Of a stretch of DNA of 64,000 nucleotides, positions 37,601 through 44,569 are shown piece by piece (the stretch's first letter is position 1; each line of letters begins with the position of its first letter). Location of the stretch: contig CALSTB010000001.1 in assembly GCA_943789165.1 (NCBI GenBank), forward strand, positions 397,113 to 461,112. The letters are read 5' to 3'. Source of the DNA: an uncultured Bacteroidia bacterium. GTDB lineage: Bacteria > Bacteroidota > Bacteroidia > NS11-12g > UBA9320. The notes under the pieces are model-generated. The model did no database searches. It was given only the letters and a program-made list of their open reading frames with translations, and was not told the DNA's origin. The position numbers and the translations under genes were made by a program.

Positions 37601-38128
37601 ATCAAACAACCTACCTCCACCATTGGCAAGGTCTCCGATTCGAGCTGTTAAGCCAGACGACGGTGAGATATATCCAGTATATAACGTAGTCCCAACAAGT
37701 TCACCGTTGATATAAACGTTTACAGAATCACCATCAAAACTTCCCGCGACGTGGTACCAAATACCCGTTTCCATAATTGACGCAGAAGCCGCTTCCCTCC
37801 ACGTACCGCTACCATCAGAAATATTAAAAGATATTTTACCGTTACTCCCACAACGCAACACATATCCAAGATTGCCCCGCGACCAACCATGTTTGCAAAA
37901 AATACTGTTGTCATACACATTTCTCCCATAAGCATCCGCCTTAATCCAAGCTTCAACTGTGATAGTAGAATCAGAATTTAAAGAAGAATGATCGCTAATT
38001 AGCACGTAATCATCGGTGCCATCAAACTCCAAACATTTATACGCACCTGGCTTTTGGGCAAAGGCCGTGGTTGACACCAAACAGAAGATAAGATAGAAAA
38101 ATAAGCGCGATGAGTTGACCTTGAACAT
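34679..38128 (-). CDS. Large secreted LamG and Ig-like repeat protein with T9SS type A sorting domain
   Basis: After the signal peptide (1-25) comes a concanavalin-like LamG domain (about 30-210; CLEFDGTDDYVLISDHSSLN, IDEVRVWSTA). About seven Ig/SprB-like repeats follow, each of roughly 85 residues with the phrase LSGGSPSGGVYSGTGVSDEF and variants (PKGGIYSG, PTTGTFSG, PSGGYFKG). A type A sorting domain closes the protein (LRISPNPSTSGVFQV to the end). SprB-like repeats occur in gliding and adhesion proteins, so a surface adhesin role is inferred. It is upstream of the PKD protein gene on the same strand and divergent from the lipoprotein gene at 38235. Confidence 0.88.
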   Translation of the reverse strand: MFKVNSSRLFFYLIFCLVSTTAFAQKPGAYKCLEFDGTDDYVLISDHSSLNSDSTITVEAWIKADAYGRNVYDNSIFCKHGWSRGNLGYVLRCGSNGKISFNISDGSGTWREAASASIMETGIWYHVAGSFDGDSVNVYINGELVGTTLYTGYISPSSGLTARIGDLANGGGRLFDGMIDEVRVWSTAVDQATLRDWMCRKVNSAHPNVANLEGNWRLNEDSGTTTLDESGNSNSGTLTNGPTISLSGAVVGDTSAHVYGGSLVRLKTKYQDELILSSITGSPNTVHVVAEYSASGQGLSSGLSVELDSTHYFTMYHLPDTAVHFSVSYDFGNKSGVTGNQKCGIDLFKKTAGSSGKWVHAGATFHQKGDSLTLTNQDLSEYGIISYPTDSNNIVTSNSGAFVMCGSDKIDLIAIGNDSFTYNWFLNDSQLYGVTGNVLTVDSVAKYRVEITRNGSSCSFKSKTISVTRISKPKVTLSKFNGVCESIDSVTLSGGSPSGGVYSGTGVSDEFFLTSQVGSGNYTITYAYTDSNKCSNEASQNFQVFALPSLNSSGSLSYCNDLDSVKLDAVTPKGGIYSGPFISNNYFHIDSANRVNKLYAFRYTYTDGNNCSNSYDDSLEIKWATPCTLSSIAQLCYQDDSVKLKGSPTTGTFSGKGVNGSFFNPTVAGVGTHSIVYAFTNLLKCTTTDTQQVTVIANGSVAWPQQITTCINGDSVLLKEGTPSGGYFKGSGVSSSNHFIPELSNVGNHVLAYVTIDGNGCHNKAYQTAVVNDTSRITFTTPPSICLISDPLPLTFASPNGGSYSGQGVVADTLYPQVSGHGSIPIKYEYTNASNCTSTDYSTIEIYKPDSISISATDKLCTYDDPVVVKKYPSGGSLKGKGIIGNVFSPSVSGPGNYVITYSISGSQGCAAIDSVEISVGAKPDVQLSPMNSICAQDDVFELDNGTPKNGVYRVNGVVMDSLFPTKLGQGTMFIEYKVVTNLGCVDSVNTTLVINPNPNKPVISKTKNTLISSHLNGNQWYTTSGLIAGETNQSFDATGNGLYWTVVTSDSGCSSVSDTFDLVYVGISELLPDWLRISPNPSTSGVFQVESTNQIQEIRVLGMTGREVYKAGPNTLSHLIDLSQYPSGTYLLLITENNQQFAVRLMKE

Positions 38129-38219
38129 AATTGGACTTTAAGAGGTAATACGAGTATACAAATTTTTCACGATAACGTAAGTATGACGGTAGATGGGCTC
38201 GCATACAGAATATAGTTTT

Positions 38220-38227
38220 TATCTTTG
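38220..38227 (+). promoter_or_regulatory. TAnnTTTG-type -7 box before the lipoprotein gene
   Basis: TATCTTTG matches the -7 consensus and ends 7 bases before ATG 38235, so the transcript would have almost no leader. No -33 box is evident at the usual spacing. Confidence 0.4.
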
Positions 38228-38234
38228 TTCCCTT

Positions 38235-38777
38235 ATGAAACACCTACCACTTAGTCGGATCTTTTATGTGTTTGTTTTAGTTGCATTGACCACCGGATGT
38301 AACCAATTTGAAAGTTTTACAAATTTCACGTTGAAGTATGAACAAGACGTAAAAATTGAAAGTTCAACCGGCATTAATCTACCGTTTAACATTGCAACAC
38401 CTCAAACGGAAACGAATGCTGAAAGTGAGTTTGAAAGCAACGATACAGAAAAGAAGTATATCAAAACTATTTCTTTAGACAGCCTTGTGCTTACGCTGTT
38501 TGATCCGCCAAATGAAGACTTTAGCTTTTTAGAAGAAATAGCGATTTTTATAAATGCCGATGGTTTGGAAGAACAACGCATTGCTTGGAAATCGCCTGTT
38601 CCCTCATCAACTACGAACGTACTAGTATTGGATTGCACGGATGAGGATCTACAAGAGTACATTAAGAAGGAAAAGTTTAGTCTTAGACTAAAGGTGGTTA
38701 CGGACGAATTAGTCACAAGAGATCATTATTTCAGAATCCGTTCTGCTTATTCTGTATCAGCCAAATTAAGGGAGTAA
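38235..38777 (+). CDS. Lipoprotein of unknown function
   Basis: The 180-residue product begins MKHLPLSRIFYVFVLVALTTGC, a lipoprotein signal with the lipobox LTTGC. The rest (about 25-180) contains mixed beta structure with no recognised domain. The start is ATG 38235; the ORF track start at 38193 adds 14 residues without signal-peptide character. It is followed after 4 bases by a small barrel protein gene, so the two are probably co-transcribed and may act together at the outer membrane. Confidence 0.72.
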   Translation: MKHLPLSRIFYVFVLVALTTGCNQFESFTNFTLKYEQDVKIESSTGINLPFNIATPQTETNAESEFESNDTEKKYIKTISLDSLVLTLFDPPNEDFSFLEEIAIFINADGLEEQRIAWKSPVPSSTTNVLVLDCTDEDLQEYIKKEKFSLRLKVVTDELVTRDHYFRIRSAYSVSAKLRE

Positions 38778-38781
38778 TTCG

Positions 38782-39351
38782 ATGATTAAAAAAGTTGTTG
38801 TTGGTCTTTTATTATCTGGTACTGCTCTATCTGGTTATGGCCAAATAGGTCACGATTCACTCGAAATAAATAGGTATCGTATTTCTCTTCTAGGAGGCTT
38901 ACCTCGAATTGGAGGCTTACAAGCCGAATATGTGTTGCCCTTGGCTAACAATCATATTGGTATAAAAGCAGATGTTAGTGTATTGCCAAACTTATTTCCT
39001 GACTCAAAAACGTTTACCCGTTATACAGGTCTAGGTGTCAACACGTATCTAAATAAAACAGGTTCAGGACCCTATGCAGGACTGAGCTACGGGACATTAT
39101 GTATCCGTGCTGACGAAATTGAAAACGACATAGTGGACTTAGACGTTCGCTTTAATTGGTGGTCGTCCCAAATTGGGATCAAAACGGGCAAACGGTTGTT
39201 TTTTAGATTTGAATTGGGCTATTCTCTCATTTACTATGACGTTGACAAAGCCAATGAGTTCCTAAACGAAACGTATGGTGTAGAAATTAAACCTACCATA
39301 AACTTCCTTCACTTCCCTAATGGGAGCATTGGCTTTGGTTACGCTTTTTAG
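38782..39351 (+). CDS. Small outer-membrane beta-barrel protein
   Basis: After a signal peptide (MIKKVVVGLLLSGTALSGYGQ) the 189-residue protein has alternating hydrophobic strands with aromatic ends, such as YAGLSYGTLCIRADEI and LFFRFELGYSLIYYDVD, and ends in a phenylalanine (GSIGFGYAF), typical of 8-strand outer-membrane barrels. It lies 4 bases after the lipoprotein gene. Its stop overlaps the stop of the convergent DUF6089-like gene by 4 bases. No ligand can be read from the sequence. Confidence 0.75.
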   Translation: MIKKVVVGLLLSGTALSGYGQIGHDSLEINRYRISLLGGLPRIGGLQAEYVLPLANNHIGIKADVSVLPNLFPDSKTFTRYTGLGVNTYLNKTGSGPYAGLSYGTLCIRADEIENDIVDLDVRFNWWSSQIGIKTGKRLFFRFELGYSLIYYDVDKANEFLNETYGVEIKPTINFLHFPNGSIGFGYAF

Positions 39352-40217
39352 TGTTTTTTACGTCTAGACGGAATTTCAAAGTTTGTACAATCGTCGTATT
39401 TAGATTTGCCTAAAGTGCGTTCGAACTTTAAACCAATTAGAAAATAATTGTCGTTGCTTTGTCCATTTCCACGTTGACTACCTTCTGTCATCCCTGATAC
39501 CGAACGATCTGCTAAAATTCCAGCTATAGAACCTCCAGATTCACTAATCGATGAATTATTCGCATATACGCCACTGACGTCATCAAGGTAGTCGGTGAAT
39601 GTTTTACGTAGACTAACATCCAGTTTTAAGGTAGACCATCTGTTTAGCTGAAACTTATAACCATATCCAAAAGGAATCACCATACTCACAAGTTTGTATG
39701 AATTTTGGTCAGCCAAGTAATTTTGCCCCTCCGTGCCCAATGGGCGAAGTTTATACCAGTCATCGTTGTAGTTGGCTTTCGGTTGGAAATAAAAAGCACC
39801 AACACCTCCATTAATATAGATTCCTTTTAGAACCTTGTTGTGTTTGAAAGGTAATATCTCAGCTTTGAGACTTGCCTCAACTAAATCCGTTCGGACACTT
39901 AGATTTCTAATTTGTCGACCAGGCGCATCCGTAAACGCGTCATCACCGACTAATCTTGTTATGATAATATCGGCAGTGTAATTGACATTGTTACGGTGGC
40001 GTTGAAGACCAAGACCAAGTGCAGGTCGGAACGCTTTCATGTCGATATCACGGATGCTGGAGCTGCCAATTAAATCACTTCCCCCTAAATCACCTAACAT
40101 ATTGCTAGCACCGACATAGACCGTATATGACCAAGAATTTCCACGTGCAAATTGTCCAAAACTGAGCGAACTGATCGCGAGCATTATGCTCATTAAACTG
40201 AATCTTACCATAATCAT
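39348..40217 (-). CDS. DUF6089-like outer membrane protein
   Basis: A signal peptide (MIMVRFSLMSIMLAISSLSFGQ) precedes a barrel whose opening segment (WSYTVYVGASNMLGDLGGSD) and long barrel strands (NNVNYTADIIITRLVGDD, GIYINGGVGAFYFQPK, TLKLDVSLRKTFTDYLDD) fit the DUF6089 family of Bacteroidota. The start is taken at ATG 40217, since the 20 residues before it in the track are not signal-like. The last strand is FLIGLKFERTLGKSK, followed by a short basic tail. The function is unknown. The gene is convergent with the barrel gene at 38782. Confidence 0.78.
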   Translation of the reverse strand: MIMVRFSLMSIMLAISSLSFGQFARGNSWSYTVYVGASNMLGDLGGSDLIGSSSIRDIDMKAFRPALGLGLQRHRNNVNYTADIIITRLVGDDAFTDAPGRQIRNLSVRTDLVEASLKAEILPFKHNKVLKGIYINGGVGAFYFQPKANYNDDWYKLRPLGTEGQNYLADQNSYKLVSMVIPFGYGYKFQLNRWSTLKLDVSLRKTFTDYLDDVSGVYANNSSISESGGSIAGILADRSVSGMTEGSQRGNGQSNDNYFLIGLKFERTLGKSKYDDCTNFEIPSRRKKH

Positions 40218-40563
40218 ACTTTTTAATGGAACGGTTGATTTCGAAGAATTAACATTAACAGCCTTATTGTCGGGCATAATTCTACGGTTACATGACGTTC
40301 CGGGTTCTAATTACTTATTAGACTCTGCAGTTTCCATTTCGTTGGTCGAAGTAATGTCATAAATCACCGGATCCGAAGGTTAGAGCTAGTAATTCACATT
40401 AGTAGTCACTTTTGATTATCGGCAGAAAAAAATATTTCAGCATACATAGTGAAAATTAAAAAATTGTATGAAAATTTACATGGGTAAATAAAAAATCACT
40501 TTTAGTGCTATTTATTTGTAACATAAATTAAGTCAGGTGAGGAGAATTAAATATTTCACTGCC

Positions 40564-40884
40564 ATGCCTACTGGACTTAAGAAGTCCATTAGACAAGATA
40601 TCGATGATGGCGAATTAGAGCCATTTGGTGTCGATTACAAAGGAGAAAGGTTCAGAGCTGTCGTTATGCCACAGGAAGAAGACGAGTGGTTGGTCTTGCT
40701 TGACTACTATGAACAAATGAAGGATGATGACGACGATGACGACGACGATGACTCCGACGACGATGATGATACGCCAAAAGACTTAAGCGAAGACATTGAT
40801 GATGATATGGACGACGACGATTCTGAGGATGACGATGATTCGGATGACGACGACGACGATTCTGATGACGATGATGAAGATTAA
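40564..40884 (+). CDS. Small protein with extreme poly-aspartate C-terminal tail
   Basis: The 106-residue product has a compact N-terminal part (about 1-50, PTGLKKSIRQDIDDGELEPF and a DEWLVLLDYYEQM segment) and a C-terminal tail of about 55 residues made almost only of D, E and S. I chose ATG 40564, preceded by an AGGTGAGGAG purine-rich stretch; the track start GTG at 40537 lies inside it. No known domain is seen. The tail has a strongly negative charge and could bind metal ions or basic proteins. The next gene, 108 bases downstream, is a RimK-type glutamate ligase, so it is a candidate substrate or partner (inference only). Confidence 0.75.
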   Translation: MPTGLKKSIRQDIDDGELEPFGVDYKGERFRAVVMPQEEDEWLVLLDYYEQMKDDDDDDDDDDSDDDDDTPKDLSEDIDDDMDDDDSEDDDDSDDDDDDSDDDDED

Positions 40885-40992
40885 CCTTCGTCACAACTTG
40901 GGCATTTTCAAGGCTATTTAATTTTTTCTTTCTTCGGTTTATTTGAGACTTCGGAAATTAGTATTTCCTTTATGCCCTCTTAATCATATAAA

Positions 40993-41865
40993 ATGAAAAT
41001 CGTCGTATTATCACGTAATTCTAAACTATACTCAACACGTAGATTGGTAGAAGCAGGTGAAAAAAGAGGTCACGAAATGTTAGTAGTTGACCACTTAACT
41101 TGTAACATCGAAATCGAAAAGAAGACGCCTAAAATTTATTATAAAGGAGGGTATTTAACAGATGTTGACGCGGTAATACCAAGAATAGGAGCCTCTGTAA
41201 CTTTTTATGGTACAGCCGTTGTCAGGCAATTTGAGATGATGAAGGTCTTCTCGGCTGTGGAATCTCAAGCACTTGTTCGTTCACGTGATAAGCTTAGAAG
41301 TCTGCAAATACTTGCAAGAGCGGGTGTTGGTTTGCCAAAAACGGTTTTTACGAATTATACCAAAGACGTTGAACACTTTGTAGAATCTGTAGGTGGAGCA
41401 CCTCTGGTCCTAAAACTTCTGGAAGGAACTCAAGGAATTGGTGTCGTATTAGCAGAGACAAAAAATGCAGCTACTTCCGTACTTGAAGCCTTTAACGGTT
41501 TAGGCGCAAGGGTAATAGGACAAGAATTTATCAAAGAAGCAGGAGGAGCGGATATCCGGGCTTTTGTTGTGAATGGTAAGGTAGTTGGTGCGATGAAACG
41601 TCAAGGTAAGGAAGGTGAATTTAGATCGAACTTACACCGTGGTGGCAGCGCAACAGTCATTGAGTTATCCGACGAGGAAGAAACCACAGCGTTGAAAGCA
41701 GTTAAAGCAATGGGCTTAGGTGTTGCAGGCGTAGATATGTTGCAATCATCAAAAGGACCATTGGTTCTTGAAGTGAATTCATCTCCAGGTTTAGAAGGCA
41801 TCGAAGCGGCAACCAATAAAGACATCGCAAGAGAAATCATTCGGTATTTAGAACTGAATGTGTAG
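40993..41865 (+). CDS. rimK: RimK-type ATP-grasp alpha-L-glutamate ligase
   Basis: This 290-residue ATP-grasp ligase of the RimK family shows [20 protein letters not shown] at the start, [15 protein letters not shown] (about 97), the ATP loop [16 protein letters not shown] (about 140) and [26 protein letters not shown] near the end with the Mg ligands E and N. RimK adds glutamate residues to the C-terminus of ribosomal protein S6. The family has also been linked to other acidic-peptide products. The preceding gene encodes the poly-aspartate protein, which is unusual and is raised in the findings. Confidence 0.93.
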   Translation: MKIVVLSRNSKLYSTRRLVEAGEKRGHEMLVVDHLTCNIEIEKKTPKIYYKGGYLTDVDAVIPRIGASVTFYGTAVVRQFEMMKVFSAVESQALVRSRDKLRSLQILARAGVGLPKTVFTNYTKDVEHFVESVGGAPLVLKLLEGTQGIGVVLAETKNAATSVLEAFNGLGARVIGQEFIKEAGGADIRAFVVNGKVVGAMKRQGKEGEFRSNLHRGGSATVIELSDEEETTALKAVKAMGLGVAGVDMLQSSKGPLVLEVNSSPGLEGIEAATNKDIAREIIRYLELNV

Positions 41866-41968
41866 AGTCTAAACACGTATGTGATTGATTTCTTGTTGGC
41901 TTTGGAAATGACAAATGACCGTCATAATTGGAAAAATCCAATAGATTGAAGGCATCGTACAATTAAGG

Positions 41969-41989
41969 AGTAACTAAATCTTAGTTACT
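41969..41989 (+). promoter_or_regulatory. Perfect 9-base inverted repeat upstream of the AraC-type gene
   Basis: AGTAACTAA and TTAGTTACT are perfect complements separated by ATC, ending 15 bases before ATG 42005. The position fits an operator for autoregulation. Confidence 0.55.
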
Positions 41990-42004
41990 TGTCGGTCGCA
42001 AATA

Positions 42005-42880
42005 ATGGCTAAGCACGTTTCAATACCCGAGTTCAAATTAGGATCTACTATCATGGATTCAAATGACATCATTATTGAACGTTTGGAAAAAAACGCCAAT
42101 TACGACCACACAGAACCGCACCGACACAATTACTATGAAATCTTCATTTTTGAGAAAGGTGGAGGGAGCCACATGATTGATTTTGAAGACTGGGACATTG
42201 CCGATAAGGATGTACATGTACTTTATCCAGGCCAAGTTCATTGTGTTCAACGAGACGCTTCGTCAAACGGCTGGGTGTTAAAATGTACACCAGAATATTT
42301 TGGTCCCATGGGAAATACGACCTTTAGTACCCGTGGACTATTGCACAATGATTTCAACTTAAAACGACCAACTAATCAACTCAACCAAGAGTCATTTCAC
42401 AAAATTCAGGCATTTGTTCATTCAATAAACCAAGAGAAGGCCTCGAAAGATTGGGCGAGTCAAACCGTGATTCGAAATTACTTGAACCTGTTGATGTTGG
42501 AATTGTCAAGAGCAAACAACACAGGTTCTAATGAAGTCAAAAAAGTTGACAGCATGGCTTCAAAGTTTAGCAGTTTATTGGAACACAACTTCAGCAAACA
42601 ACATCGAGTCACGTTCTACTGTGAAGCATTGGCCGTGAACGATTCGAAGCTTGGCAACATATTGAAAGAGGCATATGGACATGGAACAAGTGACCTAATT
42701 GCCAATAGGATTTTGTTGGAGGCGAAACGGTTTTTACTACATTCGGATAGCTCAATTAAAGAAATAGGATTCCTTATCGGATTTGAAGATAATGCGTATT
42801 TTAACCGCTGGTTTAAAAAATATGCAACTTATACGCCTGGTGAGTTTAGGATTCGAGCAAAGGAAAAGTACCAAACTTAA
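42005..42880 (+). CDS. AraC-family transcriptional regulator
   Basis: The 291-residue protein has an N-terminal cupin-like sensor domain (about 20-95; HRHNYYEIFIFEKGGG, DVHVLYPGQVHC) and a C-terminal pair of helix-turn-helix motifs (about 195-285; VNDSKLGNILKEAYG, IKEIGFLIGFEDNAYFNRWFKKYATYTPGEFR). It most likely binds a small ligand and activates nearby genes. The cytochrome/dioxygenase genes follow in the same direction after 54 bases. A palindrome lies just upstream. Confidence 0.93.
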   Translation: MAKHVSIPEFKLGSTIMDSNDIIIERLEKNANYDHTEPHRHNYYEIFIFEKGGGSHMIDFEDWDIADKDVHVLYPGQVHCVQRDASSNGWVLKCTPEYFGPMGNTTFSTRGLLHNDFNLKRPTNQLNQESFHKIQAFVHSINQEKASKDWASQTVIRNYLNLLMLELSRANNTGSNEVKKVDSMASKFSSLLEHNFSKQHRVTFYCEALAVNDSKLGNILKEAYGHGTSDLIANRILLEAKRFLLHSDSSIKEIGFLIGFEDNAYFNRWFKKYATYTPGEFRIRAKEKYQT

Positions 42881-42934
42881 TAGGAATAGTACATAAGACA
42901 TATCAATACATACACGAAATTTGAATAAAAAAAT

Positions 42935-43570
42935 ATGAAATCAATTAATAAAAACATCTTCTTTATTTTCTTACTCGGTCTTACGAGTATCATGTTCACC
43001 TCATGTGGCGGTGATGACGGAACCACTCCATCTGCAACAGCACCATCGGATTTAGTATATGAACCCAATTCGCTCACAACAGATGTTGGTGTGGCCGGAG
43101 AATCTGAAGCTCCAACGATAAAAGGAACAGCTCCAATAACATACAGTATCACTACTACACCAGATGCTGGGGCAGAAATTACGATTGATAAAAATACTGG
43201 GGTGATATCAACAACTGCTGCAACAGCAGGGAATTACAAAGTATCGGTTACAGCCACGAATGAAGCTGGTGACGTTGAGTTTAAAGATGCCTTTTCGGTG
43301 GATGTAACTTCGAAAGTCAAAGTAACCTACAAAGGCAACATACAAGGCATCATTACATCATCTTGTGCACCTTGTCATGTGTACGGAGGTAATGAAACAA
43401 ACTACGCCAATGCTTACACCACCGCTAAAGACGCAGTTGACTATATCATTGACAGAGTAAACAGAGACCAAGGAACCGCTGGTTTTATGCCATATAGTGG
43501 AACTAAGCTTGATGCAGCTACTTTGGCGATTATCGCCCAGTGGAAGACTGATGGTTTATTAGAAGAGTAA
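42935..43570 (+). CDS. Cytochrome c-like lipoprotein with Ig-like (cadherin/He_PIG) domain
   Basis: A lipoprotein signal (IFFIFLLGLTSIMFTSCGGD) is followed by a putative Ig-like domain (about 35-125; PITYSITTTPDAGAEITIDK, VSVTATNEAGD) and a C-terminal cytochrome c-like domain with the heme motif CAPCH (about 148) and a likely axial methionine in FMPYSGTK. At 211 residues it is a small outer-membrane or periplasmic electron carrier. Its stop overlaps the dioxygenase start by 1 base, so the two are translationally coupled. Confidence 0.85.
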   Translation: MKSINKNIFFIFLLGLTSIMFTSCGGDDGTTPSATAPSDLVYEPNSLTTDVGVAGESEAPTIKGTAPITYSITTTPDAGAEITIDKNTGVISTTAATAGNYKVSVTATNEAGDVEFKDAFSVDVTSKVKVTYKGNIQGIITSSCAPCHVYGGNETNYANAYTTAKDAVDYIIDRVNRDQGTAGFMPYSGTKLDAATLAIIAQWKTDGLLEE

Positions 43571-44511
43571 TGACCAAACCATCAAACAATAGAAGGCAGT
43601 TCTTAAAAAATGCTTCGATAGCTGCCTTTACGGTTGGGCTATTCCCCAAAAGTGTTTTAGGAGAGACACAATCCACTCAGCAAACGATGGCTTGTGACGT
43701 TACGACCAAAGATTACTATGGCGTTGGCCCGTTTTATACAGAAAATCCTCCCGTTAAAACCGACAATCAATTAGCTAAATCTACCGAGCCTGGTGAGCGT
43801 TTGATTATATCTGGTCGGGTTACAAACTTAGATTGTACTGAGATGATAGCCAATGCGTTGATAGATGTTTGGCATGCAAACGATGCTGGCGAGTATGACA
43901 ACACTGGCTATAATTTGAGAGGTAAGTTTACCACCAATAGTCAAGGGTTTTATTCGTTCGAAACGATAAGGCCTGGTAAATATTTGAACGGCAGTCAATA
44001 CCGACCCTCTCACATTCATTTTAAAATAACCCCTCCAGGAAAAGACACCCTAGTAACTCAACTGTATTTTAAAGGCGATACCGATATTGACAAGGATGCT
44101 GCGGCATCTATTAAAACGGGAAACTTTGATGCCACGCACCGTATTGTCGAGTTGACAAAAAATACGGATGGGAAATGGGAAGGAACTTGGGATATTGTAG
44201 TTGATGGTGATGGTAAAAACATTGGTGTTCAAGATGTACACCTCGACAAAGGTGTTATTTATACTGCGCAGCCAAACCCGTTTGAAGACGAGGTAGAAAT
44301 ACGATACGGTGTATTTAACAAGACCAAAGTGGGTATCATGATTTATGATATTCGAGGACAATTAATAGCTAGTTTGGCAGACAAAGAGTTGGAACCTGAA
44401 AAATATTCTGCTGTTTGGAAACCGGACCCAAGCACACCTCCAGGCCAGTATTTTGTAGCTTTTAAGGTGAACGATTTACAAGTGCAATATCTTAAGATTT
44501 TAAAAATCTAA
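43570..44511 (+). CDS. Intradiol ring-cleavage dioxygenase-like protein with Tat-like signal and T9SS tail
   Basis: This 313-residue protein has a twin-arginine signal (NNRRQFLKNASIAAFTVGLF) and the core of an intradiol dioxygenase (about 45-205). The iron ligands are the usual Tyr-Tyr-His-His set: DYYGVGPFYTEN, WHANDAGEYDNTGYNLRG and RPSHIHFKI. A T9SS type A sorting domain (about 225-313; AQPNPFEDEVEIRY) follows. Intradiol dioxygenases open catechol rings with O2. Export by Tat followed by T9SS is unusual and inferred only from the signals. The gene overlaps the cytochrome c lipoprotein gene by 1 base. Confidence 0.85.
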   Translation: MTKPSNNRRQFLKNASIAAFTVGLFPKSVLGETQSTQQTMACDVTTKDYYGVGPFYTENPPVKTDNQLAKSTEPGERLIISGRVTNLDCTEMIANALIDVWHANDAGEYDNTGYNLRGKFTTNSQGFYSFETIRPGKYLNGSQYRPSHIHFKITPPGKDTLVTQLYFKGDTDIDKDAAASIKTGNFDATHRIVELTKNTDGKWEGTWDIVVDGDGKNIGVQDVHLDKGVIYTAQPNPFEDEVEIRYGVFNKTKVGIMIYDIRGQLIASLADKELEPEKYSAVWKPDPSTPPGQYFVAFKVNDLQVQYLKILKI

Positions 44512-44569
44512 GAACAGAGGGTTACCTTTTCTTCAATGGGTGATTAAATAGTATTAAATGCATAATACT

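Noticed and set aside
40664-40894. Minus-strand 76-residue H/R-rich ORF
   Set aside because: It is the complement of the poly-aspartate codons (GAT/GAC read as ATC/GTC) and has no start context or homology signs.
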